Shown: piece after piece, positions 45,780-60,300 of the stretch | Layout: every line of letters starts with the position of its first letter | How positions within the stretch are numbered: position 1 is the stretch's first letter | NCBI GenBank assembly: GCA_037953625.1 | Contig: CM075652.1 | Span: 30,436,501 to 30,500,500 of the forward strand | Direction of reading: 5' to 3' | Origin: Crotalaria pallida | Lineage: Eukaryota; Streptophyta; Magnoliopsida; Fabales; Fabaceae | Length of the DNA: 64,000 nucleotides | Made by a program: the position numbers and the translations under genes | The notes under the pieces: generated by a model | The model's database searches: none | The model's input: the letters and a program-made list of their open reading frames with translations, nothing else | What the model was told of the DNA's origin: nothing

Positions 45780-48270
45780 TGTAACATCCCCAATTTTATA
45801 AAATCGTTAAGTGCATTGGTTAGTAGGATTTTGATAAGCGTGGTAATCTCAACAAGTTTTTGATTTATTTGGTTAGAAGCATTATGGTGTGTTTAGAATG
45901 TGTTTAGGATATATGATTTAGCTAAATGTAGAATTGTATAAGCTAAGGGTAGACTAGAATGTCTTTAGAACGTAGATTCTGGCTAAGGGTAAGTTGGTAT
46001 GGGTTAGGAGTGGCTTAGACATCATTAGAATGCATTAGAAAAAGGAAAACTGCAGCTGTTAATCGATTAACAGAGGAGTTAATCGATTAACCATTTATCC
46101 CTTCTCAGGCATTAATAGATTAATGGACAGATTAATCGATTAAGCATTTCAACCCTATCAGCCATTAATCGATTAAGTGCGGGATTAATCGATTAACCTT
46201 GTGCAGCCATCAGGTGTTAATCGATTAACCAAAGTGGTTAATCAATTAACCACTGATTATTCAGACTTAAAACACGATTTCAATGTGTTGATGCTCATTG
46301 TTTTCCTCTTCTTCTTCACGTGTTCCTCTTTTCTCTCAACCCCAAGTTCTTCCAATCTTCAAATCAACAAAGCACACCAAATTAACACCTGATAATCATT
46401 CCCCATCAAGTTTCTATCAATTTCCACCCTTAAATTCTCAATTTCATCACTCTCTCTCAAAAACCCCAAATTCAACCCCAAACCCTAACTCTCTCAATCC
46501 ATCACATAGAGTTTGATAATCATCAAGGGAAGCTTAGGAAATGTTTAAGGGCAAGGATTAGGAGACTAAGGAGCTAAGATTGGAGCTTGGTGAGTGGGTT
46601 CCAAGAAAACCCCAATTTCTCCGCTTCTCTCCAAGAGGTAAGGGGGAGTACTTTGATTTAAATTAGGGAAAGGGTTTAATGATAATAATAGGATCATAAT
46701 TAGGTGTATGTTGATATGTGTATGTGTGACTTGTATGTTTAATGTGAAATTATATGTTATGAATTAGGGTGTATGTTAGTTAATGAATTGTTATAAATGA
46801 ATGATTCAATTAAGGAATGAATTCTATGTTTAAGTGTTATGGAATTAAATGAATGAAATGTTATTGTTAATGTTATGGATGTTGTTATGTTTGAATGTAT
46901 TATTTATAAAGTATGGCCAATTCCCTAAGTTAGAGAACCCAACCAAATTGATATAAAGTATTAAAAGGTTTGATTATCAAAAGCAACCTAAAATGAACTA
47001 GAAACACGTGCATTCAAGGAGTAAGGTGAACGTTAGGGGTACGGGGAAAAACATACGTATAACGTGAAGGCAAGAGTAACTAGATTGTGCCATTGAAACA
47101 ATCGTCGAGAATTGTTGTGGAAAACTTTGATCTTCCAAAGGACACAGGTTCGCAACCCGTGTTAGGGATTGGTTTTATGCAACCATAATAATTTTGCCAG
47201 TTACTTTGGATTTTCGTGGCCAGTTGAGGGTGATTTCTGCTAAAGCCAATTTGGACGAATCAAACCAAATTGTACGAGGAACCCTCCTTCGGGGAGTGTG
47301 TGCAGTACCGAGCAAGCGGGTGAGCGATGAACCTTCCTAAGTTGAGGTGAAGCACCCAAACAGGGGTTGAGAAATGCTTACTCCTGGCCGGTTTTTCCCC
47401 AGAGTGGTGGGTGCAAGTGGGTGAGGAAAAGTATAAAGTGAAAGAAAAGGAGAAAAAGGGCATGCATTAGTATATAAATGGGTTTAATTCACTGAATTCA
47501 ATGAAAGTGTTAAAGTGTTAAAGGGTGTAAAGTGTATAAAGTAAAATGGAAAGTGTAACACTGGATTCAGGAATTAAATCAAAAGGGTATAAAGTTGCAT
47601 TGCATATTCATGTGTTTGAGCATTACAGCATTATAAATCATATGTATAGCGCATTGGAATGAAATAAGTGAAAATGTGAAATTGATGATAGGTGGTTGGA
47701 TACATTTAGTTATGCTTTATTATTGCCATTTTAAGTGTTTTCCATAATTTATATTCAAATTACTCAAGTTGATCATTTTAGGTACCGTGGAGAAAGACTT
47801 ACATACCCTATATGCCGAGAAGGTACACTTTCATTGAAAGAGAGTATTGTATTAGTTGTGACCATTTTGGTCTCACTTTCATTGCAGCCATTCTAAGATC
47901 CTATAGTGTATCGCAATTTCATTAAACAAAGTTGTATTTAATTATTAAATGTATACTTTGATTTAATTCTATTCTTATTTGGTAAAAAGGACTTTATATA
48001 GATTTTTAGTTTATGGAACGTATTAGTGGTTGTGAAGGATATAAAGATATTTTTACTTTTAAATGAATTCTAAAGTATGTCACAACGACAAGAATATAAA
48101 TATAGGTTTGTTATATAAACTGTTATGGACTTGAGAGGTACAAATTAATTTGGGGAAAGTCCAAATTTTTAACGAAACTCCGCCAAATTTTTTATAAAAC
48201 CGCAAGTATTTTGTTACTAAATCACTAACCTAAAGTAATATATTTTAAGTTAAAAAGGAAGGATGTTACA
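45780..48270 (+). repeat. 5' LTR of element A (2491 bp)
   Basis: TGTAACATCCCC .. GGAAGGATGTTACA. It has four palindrome pairs between 46058 and 46251, a donor AAGAG|GTAAGG (GT 46638), a short hairpin-forming block TACGAGGAACCCTCCTTCGG (about 47273) similar to the array unit at 10501, and an acceptor-like CATTTTAG|GTACC (AG 47780-47781). Confidence 0.9.
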
Positions 48271-50468
48271 TTATGGTATCAGAGCAATGGTTGCAATCCT
48301 CGGCTGTGGAGTATGGATTTCCTACTCCTAAAAGAGTTACTTCACATGAGAGTAACTAATAGATAGTTAGCTAAGTGTCATATTTTAGAAATTTATGCAT
48401 GCATATTTAGTTGAATTGGTCTAGTTCAGTAGTGCTGGAATAGTGTTAGTGATAGTTGAATAATCATGAGGTTGTATCTTCAATTCAAAGAGGGTTAAAC
48501 CCAATTTTCAAATTGTGACTTTGTTGTATTTAGAAGTGGACAGAAAGTAGAGACTAAGGGAAGTAAAAACCCCCCAACGGGTCAGAGCATGAAATTGCTA
48601 CCCCAACGGGGAGGACTAATCCTTAGTTTTGAATTAAGTAGGTCAACTTCGAATATGACGAAGGAACTGAAACTTTTATGTAAAATGAAACTTTAAAGCC
48701 CTCTTTCGAATGGAAGACAAGTTATCTCTTATTTGATTGGAATTCGGGTAGTACGAAAAATGATTCTATCTGCAATGTAATGTAGAATCGAGAAGGCCCC
48801 CTCGAGATTTACATTTATTGGAAGATGGCATCATTAAGTCCTTGAATCCAATGAAATAAGTTTCAGATTTCTTTTCTGTGCCTAGGTATAGGTAGAACAA
48901 CATAGGGTAACCAAGTCTTATCAGAGTACACAGCGGAAGTGAATAGGTGTTAACCCAATGTACTTGCCTTGAACTTGAATGACTAGGGCCATCCCCAGTA
49001 AAACCTAAGTGCCTTCTATTTTCCACATTATAAGTTGGTGATGAATATACTCTTTCTGATAAAAATGAAAATTTTGTTTGCATCAAATTACTCTAAGACT
49101 TAATTTTTGAAAAGTACTAGTATTATGATTTATAATGAATGTCAAGTACACTAGTATTTTGACACTTTTCAGGATATGGAATTGATTCCAATTTTGATAA
49201 TTGATTGAATGTCGCAACACCAACTTTTAAGTATGTATTGTTAACAATGTGAATTCCTAACTAATTGAATGGTGGTGTAGTTTATTCTTCAATTACATCA
49301 ATTGCTGATTAAATAGGAATTCACTGAATGCGACATAAGTCAATTCGAAGCAACACTTGAACTTCAAATTCAGGATAAAAGGAAATGCATTCACTAAGAT
49401 TTGAAAATGTGAATAAATTGAATTTTGAACAAAGAATACATTCCTTTTATTTGGGTTTGATGATCATAGAGGACTCTTATGTTTCTTTGTCAAAGAAGTC
49501 CTCAAAACTTTTGAATTAGTTCCAAAACTAACATGAAATGACTTTGGAAACCTATATGAGTACTTTGAACTTTTAAATGCTTGACATATTTTTCATTATC
49601 CAATAATTTCGCTAAAGTTTTAAATGAAAATGATTTGGGAACAACAATGTATTCCCTTTATATTCACGAAGATGTAATTTTTGAAAGTTACCTTATCACC
49701 AAATACCAAATCTTTTCTTTGTAAGTTAATATTTCATAATATGTACTGTAATGTGGAATTGAGAAATGTAAAGGAAGGTATCAAGGTAGGTTAAAGGCAA
49801 TGTATCTATCCTAGAATTAAAACCTAGTTTAGAACCCAAACTAAAGTAATGGATGTTAGGTCTTTTCCTTTGAGTTTGCATAAACCTCAAGGAAAATGTG
49901 TCGTTATAATTGAACGAGCTATATTCTGGAACTACAAACCATTTTCAAATCATTATGAATTATTTCATAGAATATATTTGGTTGAATGTTAAAGTCCCGA
50001 TTTTAACATCCATTATAAGAGTCTTAGCATAAAAGCTTAGATCGTGATAAGGAAGTTTCAACTAGGGTTTAGAGATAAAAAGCAGTTGTGCGAAACTCCA
50101 GCCTAAGGAACCAACTAGGAAACCTTGAATCCTATGTGGAGAATAGTTAAGCATAGGTCTAGTTAAGTCCTGAGGTTGTGGAGTTTTCCTTTAGGTTGAG
50201 TTGTTAAACCTAAGTAGTTCTAATTGATAGATTGAGTGGTAGAAGTTAAATCCGAATTGTTAGAATATTAAAGTTTAAGTCTCAGGTATATATATATATA
50301 TATAGGAAGTAGGTTTTGTTCGTTCTAGAATGGCTGAATTGTATGTTTGAATTATATATGTGAGTATAATTGTAATTTCAAATTTACTATGATTGTATAC
50401 TAAATCAAACCATTGTTGGAGCCAATTGTTTTGTATTCTTTTATACTAGTTCCAACTTTAACTATTTT
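48271..50468 (+). other. element A interior, left part; primer binding site 48274-48290
   Basis: TGGTATCAGAGCAATGG matches the initiator tRNA-Met complement. The rest has many stops in all frames and no retroviral-type domain. (AT)n at 50287-50304. Confidence 0.85.
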
Positions 50469-53400
50469 TGTAACACTCCTTTTATATCGTCTTACTTTAT
50501 AAGAAAAGTAATAAGTTTATGAATGCTGGGACTTGTTATTGTTGGAAAAAGATCTGAAAATAAGAATTTTCCCTTCCCTTGAAAATTCCATTTTACAAAC
50601 TCTTGATTAGTAATGAAGTTGACTAATAAAATCAGAGTTTGCGGAAACATAGTAAAATAGTCATATTATACTCTCAAAATATATCAAGTGTAACAAGTCC
50701 ATGGATACCAAATAAATGTTATTATGAAACCAAATTCATCTTATGATACTTCTTTCAAAATGTGTATCATATAAATACTATTAAAAACAGAGACGTTATT
50801 GAGCTGGTCACTGGTCCTCTATCCAAACATTTATCTGGCCGGATCCTCGATATCTGCACAAAGGGTTCCCAACCCACACTTTCTATATTCTGCATGCACC
50901 TAAAGAACATCTCCCTTCACTGACTTTTGTGCAAGCTAGATGCACGATCAACACCTAATAAGGGCATGGGGGTTAGCTATACATATTCGCATAATCAAAT
51001 GAGAATAAAACTAACATCCACAAGTCAACATGTAGCAAATCATGATGCATAACCATATGAGCACACCCGGTTAATCATAATAATTCTTTCAATGCAGGTG
51101 GCATGATCCATGATTTTCTTCCACAACTGAGGCCTCTAACAAAGTCCATCTTGGACGTCCATCCAATACACCGTTGTGTTCCAGGAACACTGACATTCGT
51201 TCCCAGAACATAATGCCAAACCATACTTGGATAAATGAGCATCACTCCCAGAGTGTGCACCACGTTCTCAGAACGTGTAGCAAACCGTACTTGGATAAAT
51301 AAGCATCACTCCCAGAGTGTGCATCACGTTCCCAGAACGCATACGTTCCCAGAACACATAAAAACCAGGTCCCGGACACTGGCCACATTCCCAGAATGTG
51401 TCATCAAGTAGGTTGCATATCAATGTGTTCCAAGAACACTAACATACATTCCCAGAACGTATAAAACCAGGTCCCAGACACTGGCCACATATCTATAATG
51501 TGTCATCAAGTAGGTTATAATTTGGTACTCCCGGAGTACCCTCCTCATATTCCCAGAATATGATAAACGTTCCTACCAACCCATCTTTCATTCTATATGT
51601 ATGAATGCACAATCATCAAGGTTGGTTTTATCTTTACTTTATTTACTGTGATTTAGAAATATTCCAATTTCTCTTTTGAATGGTTTAATTGAGGCATAAA
51701 CTTTGGCATAAAATTCTCCTTTGAACTATCTCAAAAACATGCCCTTAAACTTAGATTGGGAAAGCACAACCAATGGTATTCAAAAACTTAACTTTCTATT
51801 TTTCAGGTTCAGGTACTAACCGGTTACAGTTTCAGGCTAACCGGTTAGAATTACAGACCTGAACCATTTACCATTGTAATTCAGAAAAACCCTTTTTCTT
51901 GAATTCTCTACCCAATCCATAAACAAGTTTAACATTGTTTTACACCTCAAAAACCACTGTTTATATCATTCAAAAGTCTAAATCACATTTCATTATCCAA
52001 TGAGCATAATTTCCTCTTGAAATTATCTCATTACATTAAGGTATTAACTCTTTAACTGCAATTTGAACTATAACAGTGAAATCAACTTATTTTCAGATTG
52101 TTTTCCATGAAATTAAGGCCTAGATTTGAGTAGGATTTATAAGACCACAATATTGATTTTGTAAATTTATTTCCTTTTGCATTTTTACAGTGTCTAACCG
52201 GTTACGAATATCGAGTAACCGGTTAGATTATGCAGTCTGACACTAAAACATGAGTTTTAACAAACCATTCTCTTCACTACTCAAATCTAACCAAATTTCA
52301 ACCTTTAGCAGAGTTCATATACCTTAAATAAATTTGTTTAAGCATAGAAACATATCTATCTTGCATGCATTCAATTTAGATACTCAAATTGCACATAATT
52401 GCACATATTTCACAACTTAATGCATCAATTCACATAATATCAAAATAAGTCATGAATCCAACATCAATATAGCTTGCATGCATCTAGATAACATTGCTCA
52501 TAACAACAATTGAGCTCAGATTGGCCTCCAAGCCACTTAACCATTTTAACTTATGCCCTTTGAGTCTCTTGGTGACTCGTCCTATGTTCTACCACCATTT
52601 ATTCTCATTCTAGCAAATATTAAGCTTCCCCCTTACCTATAGATCGATTGAGAACACAGACTTCACAGAGAAATGGGTTTGAACACCAAAATCCACTAAT
52701 TCCCCTTCTCTGCTGAACATGCAACACAGCTTCGGTGGGTTCCCAAAATCAGAGAATTCAGCATAGAAAACATGCATCAAAGTTGGGGACAATAGTTAGG
52801 ACTTAATCTCTGCAACATGCTAAAGATATTAGGAAAGATTTGGGACCAAGGGATAGCAGAAGCTTACCAAATTCAGAGCTTAAACCTAGCTTCTAGAAAC
52901 AAGGATAACAGTGAACCGGTTTTCAAGCTTCAACTTCAGAGATTGATTTCTTCCTCCACACACACTTTTAGCTTGCAAACTTTATATCAACACGAAGCTC
53001 TGGATGTAAGCTTCGTGTTTGTGTATCACTCAGAGTCTCACTCCCCACACAGAAGAAGAATCGAACAGAATGAAACAAGAACCCTAGAACAGAGATTCCC
53101 CAAACCACACTCACCAAACCCTGATTTTGATCTCAATCCAGGCTATTTATAGCAAAATCAGAGCTCCATGCATGTTGACACGTCCTTCCCCACTAAGATT
53201 AAGGTGATTTCGTGGCGAATTCTGGGTTTAAACGTGTGATTACTCATCAAACGCACTAACCCAGTTTTCTGAGTTCATCGTGTAACCGATTACAGGGCCC
53301 TTCTAACCGGTTACATACTGATTAAATTCAAAAATTAATAATTTAATTACTCTTTCTTCAAAAACCTTTTTAATGTTGCAATTAGGTCCCAACCCAAGGA

Positions 53401-53582
53401 CTAAATTACAATATTCACATTTTTGTACAAAATAACCATATAAAAGTATATCTCAAATTTATATATATAAAACACATAATGTACAAAAACTAAAACCTTC
53501 AAAACTAATATAAATCAATTATAAAATAATTGTTATAATTAATTTCTTGGTTATTTGGGAGACGAAAATTAGGGGTGTTACA
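50469..53582 (-). repeat. 3' LTR of element B (3114 bp)
   Basis: Minus strand TGTAACACCCCTAATTTTCG .. AAAAGGAGTGTTACA. It has three palindrome pairs (centres 53308.5/53287.5, 52220.5/52199.5 and 51842.5/51821.5). The intron-like span starts at 52636 (ATAG|GTAAGG) and ends at 50900 (TTCTTTAG|GTGC), 1737 bp. A CGTTCCCAGAACG-type array lies at 51170-51560. Confidence 0.93.
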
Positions 53583-56500
53583 CTACTCCCCCACTTAAAA
53601 GGAATTTCGTCCCCGAAATTCATCTTCTGAAATTTTCCACTTTTTTCCAAAGTGTTTTTATACTAGAAAACTTCATCTAGCTCCCAAAAATTTGTTCTTT
53701 AGGGTCCTCCCCCACTTAAAAGAGTTTCCATATAATTCTTTTATTTCGAAACATTTTGAATAAAATATTTCAATTTAACAATAAAGATTCTTTGCATAAG
53801 ACTCTCATGTGAAAGAATTTCTTTTAAAAGAAATATGCTTTTGAGTAATACATTTCACATAAATTTTCTTCAAATAAAACACTTTTCAATAAACCCTTTG
53901 GGAAAACTTCTTGGGCTGCGCACTCTGATCTCTCGAGCACGATCAAAGAAACATTTGTATGATTTTATTCCTTAATAGTTTGAGACATTAGGGTGATCAG
54001 TCCTAATATTCAAACCATTAATAACAAAATCATCCCTTTCAGATATAGTCTTTCGCAAGAAAGACCATACGACAGGTCTTTAAGTTAGATGAACTTAAAG
54101 ATAGGGTAATTATCACTATCAGACTTAATTAGATAGTCAAGTTCTAGAGACATTTCCGTTGGGGAGACAAAGGTTTGTCCTATCTCGGTGGTTTTTAATC
54201 TCTCTAGCCATAACTGATCTTTCTATTTCTGTAGTGTCCACAGATATTATCACATCCAACAGTGATAAAGGTTTTGATCACAGAAAAATTGAAGTTGAAC
54301 TTCCAACAGGATATTGATATTCTCAAATGATTAGATTAACGTAATCGAAAACATTTAACTACGTTAACTCAGATCAAAGGAAGAGATAGGCTTGGGTTGT
54401 CTACGTCAGGATTACACTCAACTCTCATCTCAGCCAGTGAATTCTTCTCGTGCTGGATTCGTCCATTCCTTACTCACCTTTTCCTTCAAGACAATTCGGT
54501 GAATAATACTCCAGCTTCCTACAATCAGGCTTGACTATTCCCTTAGGTACATCACAACTAAACTCAAAGTGATGTGTCTCACAGTTTGTACCTTGAGATG
54601 GACAAATGTTCCCGTCCCTATTTCCTCCTTAGTCACTTTTCTCCAATCGAGGATTCCTTAACCTTCATATTTCCATGGTTGATATTCTCCTATTTACTTT
54701 TCCTTGTTCTCCGGTTGAGCCTTTATTTCATCAATCTTTCCCTTATTCTGAACTCTGATACTTCTCGCATGAAATTCATGTGCTTTACCATAGTCCCCAT
54801 ATATGCTTACCAACATCAAGAAATTCCTTATTCCTTGATAGTTGATAGCTGACTTGGGTTCGAACATAATATATTCTTGAAGTTCATGCCTTTGGATTTC
54901 TCCTCTAGATTGTCCTAGACAACACTTCCTAAATCCCTTACTTCCATAATATATTTTCTAATATCCATAATCCCTGACTTTAATTTCAAAGATTAAATCT
55001 CATTCGTTTCTTCATAGAGATCTAACTCCTTTTCCTCAAGAGTCAACTTCTCTTTCTTTTCTTCATCTTCTGGTGGTAATTCACGAATCCGATTCAGGAA
55101 TTCGTTGATGATTAGCAACATTCCCAATCTAATACTAGAGGGTTCCTCTTGGGTTACCCGACTTAGGTCTCTGAATTCCTCGATCGGGATAACCTCCTTA
55201 ACCACCATTGAGCTCACAAGAATAGCCTATCAACTCAAATCGTCTGCAACTACGTTTGCTATGCCAGGATGGAGCTCAAAGCCATAATCTTTTAAGAAAC
55301 TCCATCCATCGCCTTTATCTTACATTCAACTCTTCCTCTTCTTATTGTCATTCATACTTTCGAACTCCAAACTTGTTCGTGAATCACAACCTTCTTATCT
55401 TAATGCTTATCGTCTCTCTTACATCGTCCAGCTAAATCCTCTACCTTCTCCAATTAGAGTAGCTCCTTAATTTCAACTCTCGATTAATCCATAAGTATTA
55501 TGATTCAATCCTCTTAAATCAATTTCACTGATGAATCAAGGCATTAAGTTATTTTATCACATTAAATCCTTCCTTAGATTTTAGTTAGGTAATTGACATT
55601 GAGTTTGGATTGGAGGAAGATGTTTATTGATGCCAAAAGTTACTTCACAATTTTATTTTAAACTTTCAGTTTCTAACCAGTTACAAGAAACTCTAACCGG
55701 TTACGAAGTATTGTTTTAGAAATAAAACCAAAGAACTTTCAAAAACCATTTTCTTTACATCGTCCAATCCAACTCAAAATAGGATTTAATCATACTCTAA
55801 TACCTTGATTCCAACTGAATTCATCACTGAAATGATTTAAATCATAGTCTACTCACATTTTCCATAATTCCTCTTGGACTAATCATATTATATTGGGGTA
55901 TAATCCATCACTACCCCACCATAATTAAACAACATCCTATCATTCAATACCATCAGTTGATATTTCCAAGTCAACTTGGTCAAAGGCCATGCGATCTTAG
56001 AAAATCCTTCAATAATCTGGCAGTAGAATCCAGCCAGCCCTAAGAACTTCTTACTTTAAAGATCACATGCCTTGCGAACGTAACTTCGCTCAACCGAAAC
56101 TCATATTTGGCGAGCTTAACACACAACTACTCCTCTTGCAGGATTCTCAACACAATCCCGAGATGTTCCTCATGCTCCTCCGGATTCTCAGGATAAACCA
56201 CAAACGAATCCAAATATAATCTAAAAGTCCCGTTCTTATAATCCATAAAAGAACAGGTGCATTAGTCAATCCGAACGGCATTATTTTCTACTCATAATGT
56301 CCGTATCGAGAGCAAAATGCAGTCTTAAGTGTATCCCTGCCCCGAATCCTGATTTGGGGTTAATTCAATCGCCAATCAATCTTAGAAAACACTTAGACTC
56401 CTTTAACCTGGTCCAACCAATTCTTTTAACAACTTCTCTACGTGTTTCTCTCATTTGACCATTCCCGATGATACCATATTGTAAGGGTAGTAGAGAGAGA

Positions 56501-57353
56501 ATCAGCTTCAAGAATTAACTTGATTCCAAACTCTATCTCTTTGCTCAAGGGTGAACCTAACATCATTTCTTGAAACCCCGATTTCTTTAACCCCCTATTT
56601 TCTTCACTGCTGCCCAGAAGCAGACACATGGGTCCATTGGATTCCAGATTCGAAGCTTGGAAATCCTAATACAGGGTTGTTCTATCGTCATTAATCATGA
56701 TCACTTGATTCCCCGGCTCCCAAACCGTGCTTAAGATCAAATATAATCATGACACAGGTAGTTAGACAGAGTCTAATACCTTAATAGAACGATCCAGACG
56801 TACCTTGGAAACAACTACAAGGAGATTTGTAGGAGTCTGCACTTTGAGATAGCAGATTGGATAAGGCATAGAGCAACTTTGATCAATACCCTTATCCATA
56901 AGGAACAAATGAAGGAATAGCTTTAGAGTTTAACAAACTCAACAAGGTTGATCTTTCAAAAGATAACTGCCCTGCACTCGGTCTGAGAAATTGATTATCT
57001 TTAACACTGGTGAGATTAAATTCTCTTCTCCAGAGTCAGGGACCTTACTACAACTCCTTTAAGATTTCCTTATCACTGGTTCTTTGAGAACGGAATAAAC
57101 CAACACTATGGTTTTAGGGTTAACACATGTCTAAAGAGAAACATACATCTATCATACTTCTACTTAGACTACATAGAACACTTCTTAATAGCAGAATGAA
57201 CTACTTATCTAGAGCCATTACCCATACCTTAGCTCTAGTTTGGAAGTATATGAAAGCATACTTCCCAGGAAACATTGCAGATATCGATGACCAACATATT
57301 GGACCACACACCAAGGACCAAGAGTCAGGACCATTGCTCTGATACCATAAAAA
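53583..57353 (-). pseudogene. element B interior: fragmented Ty3 pol
   Basis: Minus-strand pieces in order: primer site (57347-57331); RT palm text near 56340-56250 (TAFCSRYGHYE, stop, IMPFGLTNAP); DSFVVYPENPEEHEEHLGIVLRIL at about 56215-56140, where the codons for the catalytic Asp-Asp segment between VV and YPENPEEHE are missing; LAKYEFRLSEVTF (about 56100); FLGLAGFY..IIEGFSKIAWPLTKLTW (about 56045-55965); and the RNase H end RRWMEFLKDYGFELHPGIANVVADDLS (about 55310-55225). A single palindrome pair (centres 55678.5/55698.5) lies in this interior. No gag or integrase was recognised. Confidence 0.82.
57331..57347 (-). other. primer binding site of element B
   Basis: Minus strand TGGTATCAGAGCAATGG, six bases inside the 5' LTR end; complementary to initiator tRNA-Met. 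Confidence 0.93.
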
Positions 57354-60300
57354 TGTAACACTCCTTTTATATCGTCTTACTTTATAAGAAAAGTAATAAG
57401 TTTATGAATGCTGGGACTTGTTATTGTTGGAAAAAGATATGAAAATAAGAATTTTCCCTTCCCTTGAAAATTCCATTTTACAAACTCTTGATTAGTAATG
57501 AAGTTGACTAACAAAATCAGAGTTTGCGGAAACATAGTAAAATAGTCATATTATACTCTCAAAATATATCAAGTGTAACAAGTCCATGGATACCAAATAA
57601 ATGTTATTATGAAACCAAATTCATCTTATGATACTTCTTTCAAAATGTGTATCATATAAATACTATTAAAAACAGAGACGTTATTGAGTTGGTCACTGGT
57701 CCTCTGTCCAAACATTTATCTGGCCGAATCCTCGATATCTGCACAAAGGGTTCCCAACCCACACTTTCTATATTCTGCATGCACCTAAAGAACATCTCCC
57801 TTCACTGACTTTTGTGCAAGCTAGATGCACGATCAACACCTAATAAGGGCATGGGGGTTAGCTATACATATTCGCATAATCAAATGAGAATAAAACTAAC
57901 ATCCACAAGTCAACATGTAGCAAATCATGATGCATAACCATATGAGCACACCCGATTAATCATAATAACTCTTTCAATGCAGGTGGCATGATCCATGATT
58001 TTCTTCCACAACTGAGGCCTCTAACAAAGTCCATCTTGGACGTCCATCCAATACACCGTTGTGTTCCAGGAACACTGACATTCGTTCCCAGAACGTAATG
58101 CCAAACCATACTTGGATAAATGAGCATCACTCTTAGAGTGTGCACCACGTTCCCAGAACGTGTAGCAAACCGTACTTGGATAAATAAGCATCACTCCCAG
58201 AGTGTGCATCACGTTCCCAGAACGCATACGTTCCCAGAACACATAAAAACCAGGTCCCGGACACTGGCCACATTCCCAGAATGTGTCATAAAGTAGGTTG
58301 CATATCAATGTGTTCCCAGAACACTAACATACGTTCCTAGAACGTATAAAACCAGGTCCCAGACACTGGCCACATATCTATAATGTGTCATCAAGTAGGT
58401 TATAATTTGGTACTCCCGGAGTACCCTCCTCATATTCCCAGAATATGATAAACGTTCCTACCAACCCATCTTTCATTCTATATGCATGAATGCACAATCA
58501 TCAAGGTTGGTTTTATCTTTACTTTATTTACTGTGATTTAGAAATATTCCAATTTCTCTTTTGAATGGTTTAATTGAGGCATAAACTTTGGCATAAAATT
58601 CTCCTTTGAACTATCTCAAAAACATGCCCTTAAACTTAGATTGGGAAAGCACAACCAATGGTATTCAAAAACTTAACTTTCTATTTTTCAGGTTCAGGTA
58701 CTAACCGGTTACAGTTTCAGGCTAACCGGTTAGAATTACAGACCTGAACCATTTACCATTGTAATTCAGAAAAACCCTTTTTCTTGAATTCTCTACCCAA
58801 TCCATAAACAAGTTTAACATTGTTTTACACCTCAAAAACCACTGTTTATATCATTCAAAAGTCTAAATCACATTTCATTATCCAATGAGCATAATTTCCT
58901 CTTGAAATTATCTCATTACATTAAGGTATTAACTCTTTAACTGCAATTTGAACTATAACAGTGAAATCAACTTATTTTTAGATTGTTTTCCATGAAATTA
59001 AGGCCTTGATTTGAGTAGGATTTATAAGACCACAATACTGATTTTGTAAATTTATTTCCTTTTGCATTTTTACAGTGTCTAACCGGTTACGAATATCGAG
59101 TAACCGGTTAGATTATGCAGTCTGACACTAAAACATGAGTTTTAACAAACCATTCTCTTCACTACTCAAATCTAACCAAATTTCAACCTTTAACAGAGTT
59201 CATATACCTTAAATAAATTTGTTTAAGCACAGAAACATATCTATCTTGCATGCATTCAATTTGGATACTCAAATTGCACATAATTGCACATATTTCACAA
59301 CTTAATGCATCAATTCACATAATATCCAAATAAGTCATGAATCCAACATCAATATAGCTTGCATGCATCTAGATAACATTGCTCATAACAACAATTGAGC
59401 TCAGATTGGCCTCCAAGCCACTTAACCATTTTAACTTATGCCCTTTGAGTCTCTTGGTGACTCATCCTATGTTCTACCACCATTTATTCTCATTCTAGCA
59501 AATATTAAGCTTCCCCCTTACCTCTATATCGATTGAGAACACAGACTTCACAGAGAAATGGGTTTGAACACCAAAATCCACTAATTCCCCTTCTCTGCTG
59601 AACATGCAACACAGCTTCGGTGGGTTCCCAAAATCAGAGAATTCAGCATAGAAAACATGCATCAAAGTTGGGGACAATAGTTAGGACTTAATCTCTGCAA
59701 CATGCTAAAGAGATTAGGAAAGATTTGGGACCAAGGGATAGCAGAAGCTTACCAAATTCAGAGCTTAAACCTAGCTTCTAGAAACAAGGATAACAGTGAA
59801 CTGGTTTTCAAGCTTCAACTTCAGAGATTGATTTCTTCCTTCACACACACTTTTAGCTTGCAAACTTTATATCAACACGAAGCTCTGATGTAAGCTTCGT
59901 GTTCGTGTATCACTCAGAGTCTCACTCCCCACACAGAAGAAGAATCGAACAGAATGAAACAAGAACCCTAGAACAGAGATTCCCCAAACCACACTCACCA
60001 AACCCTGATTTTGATCTCAATCCAGGCTATTTATAGCAAAATCAGAGCTCCATGCATGTTGACACGTCCTTCCCCACTAAGATTAAGGTGATTTCGTGGC
60101 GAATTATGGGTTTAAACGTGTGATTACTCATCAAACGCACTAACCCAGTTTTCTGAGTTCATCGTGTAACCGGTTACAGGGCCCTTCTAACCGGTTACAT
60201 ACTGATTAAATTCAAAAATTAATAATTTAATTACTCTTTCTTCAAAAACCTTTTTAATGTTGCAATTAGGTCCCAACCCAAGGACTAAATTACAATATTC

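Noticed and set aside
52817..53152. 111-codon ORF in element B's 3' LTR (similar frame at 59702)
   Set aside because: The partner LTR has a 1-bp difference that breaks the frame, and the region is LTR leader sequence.
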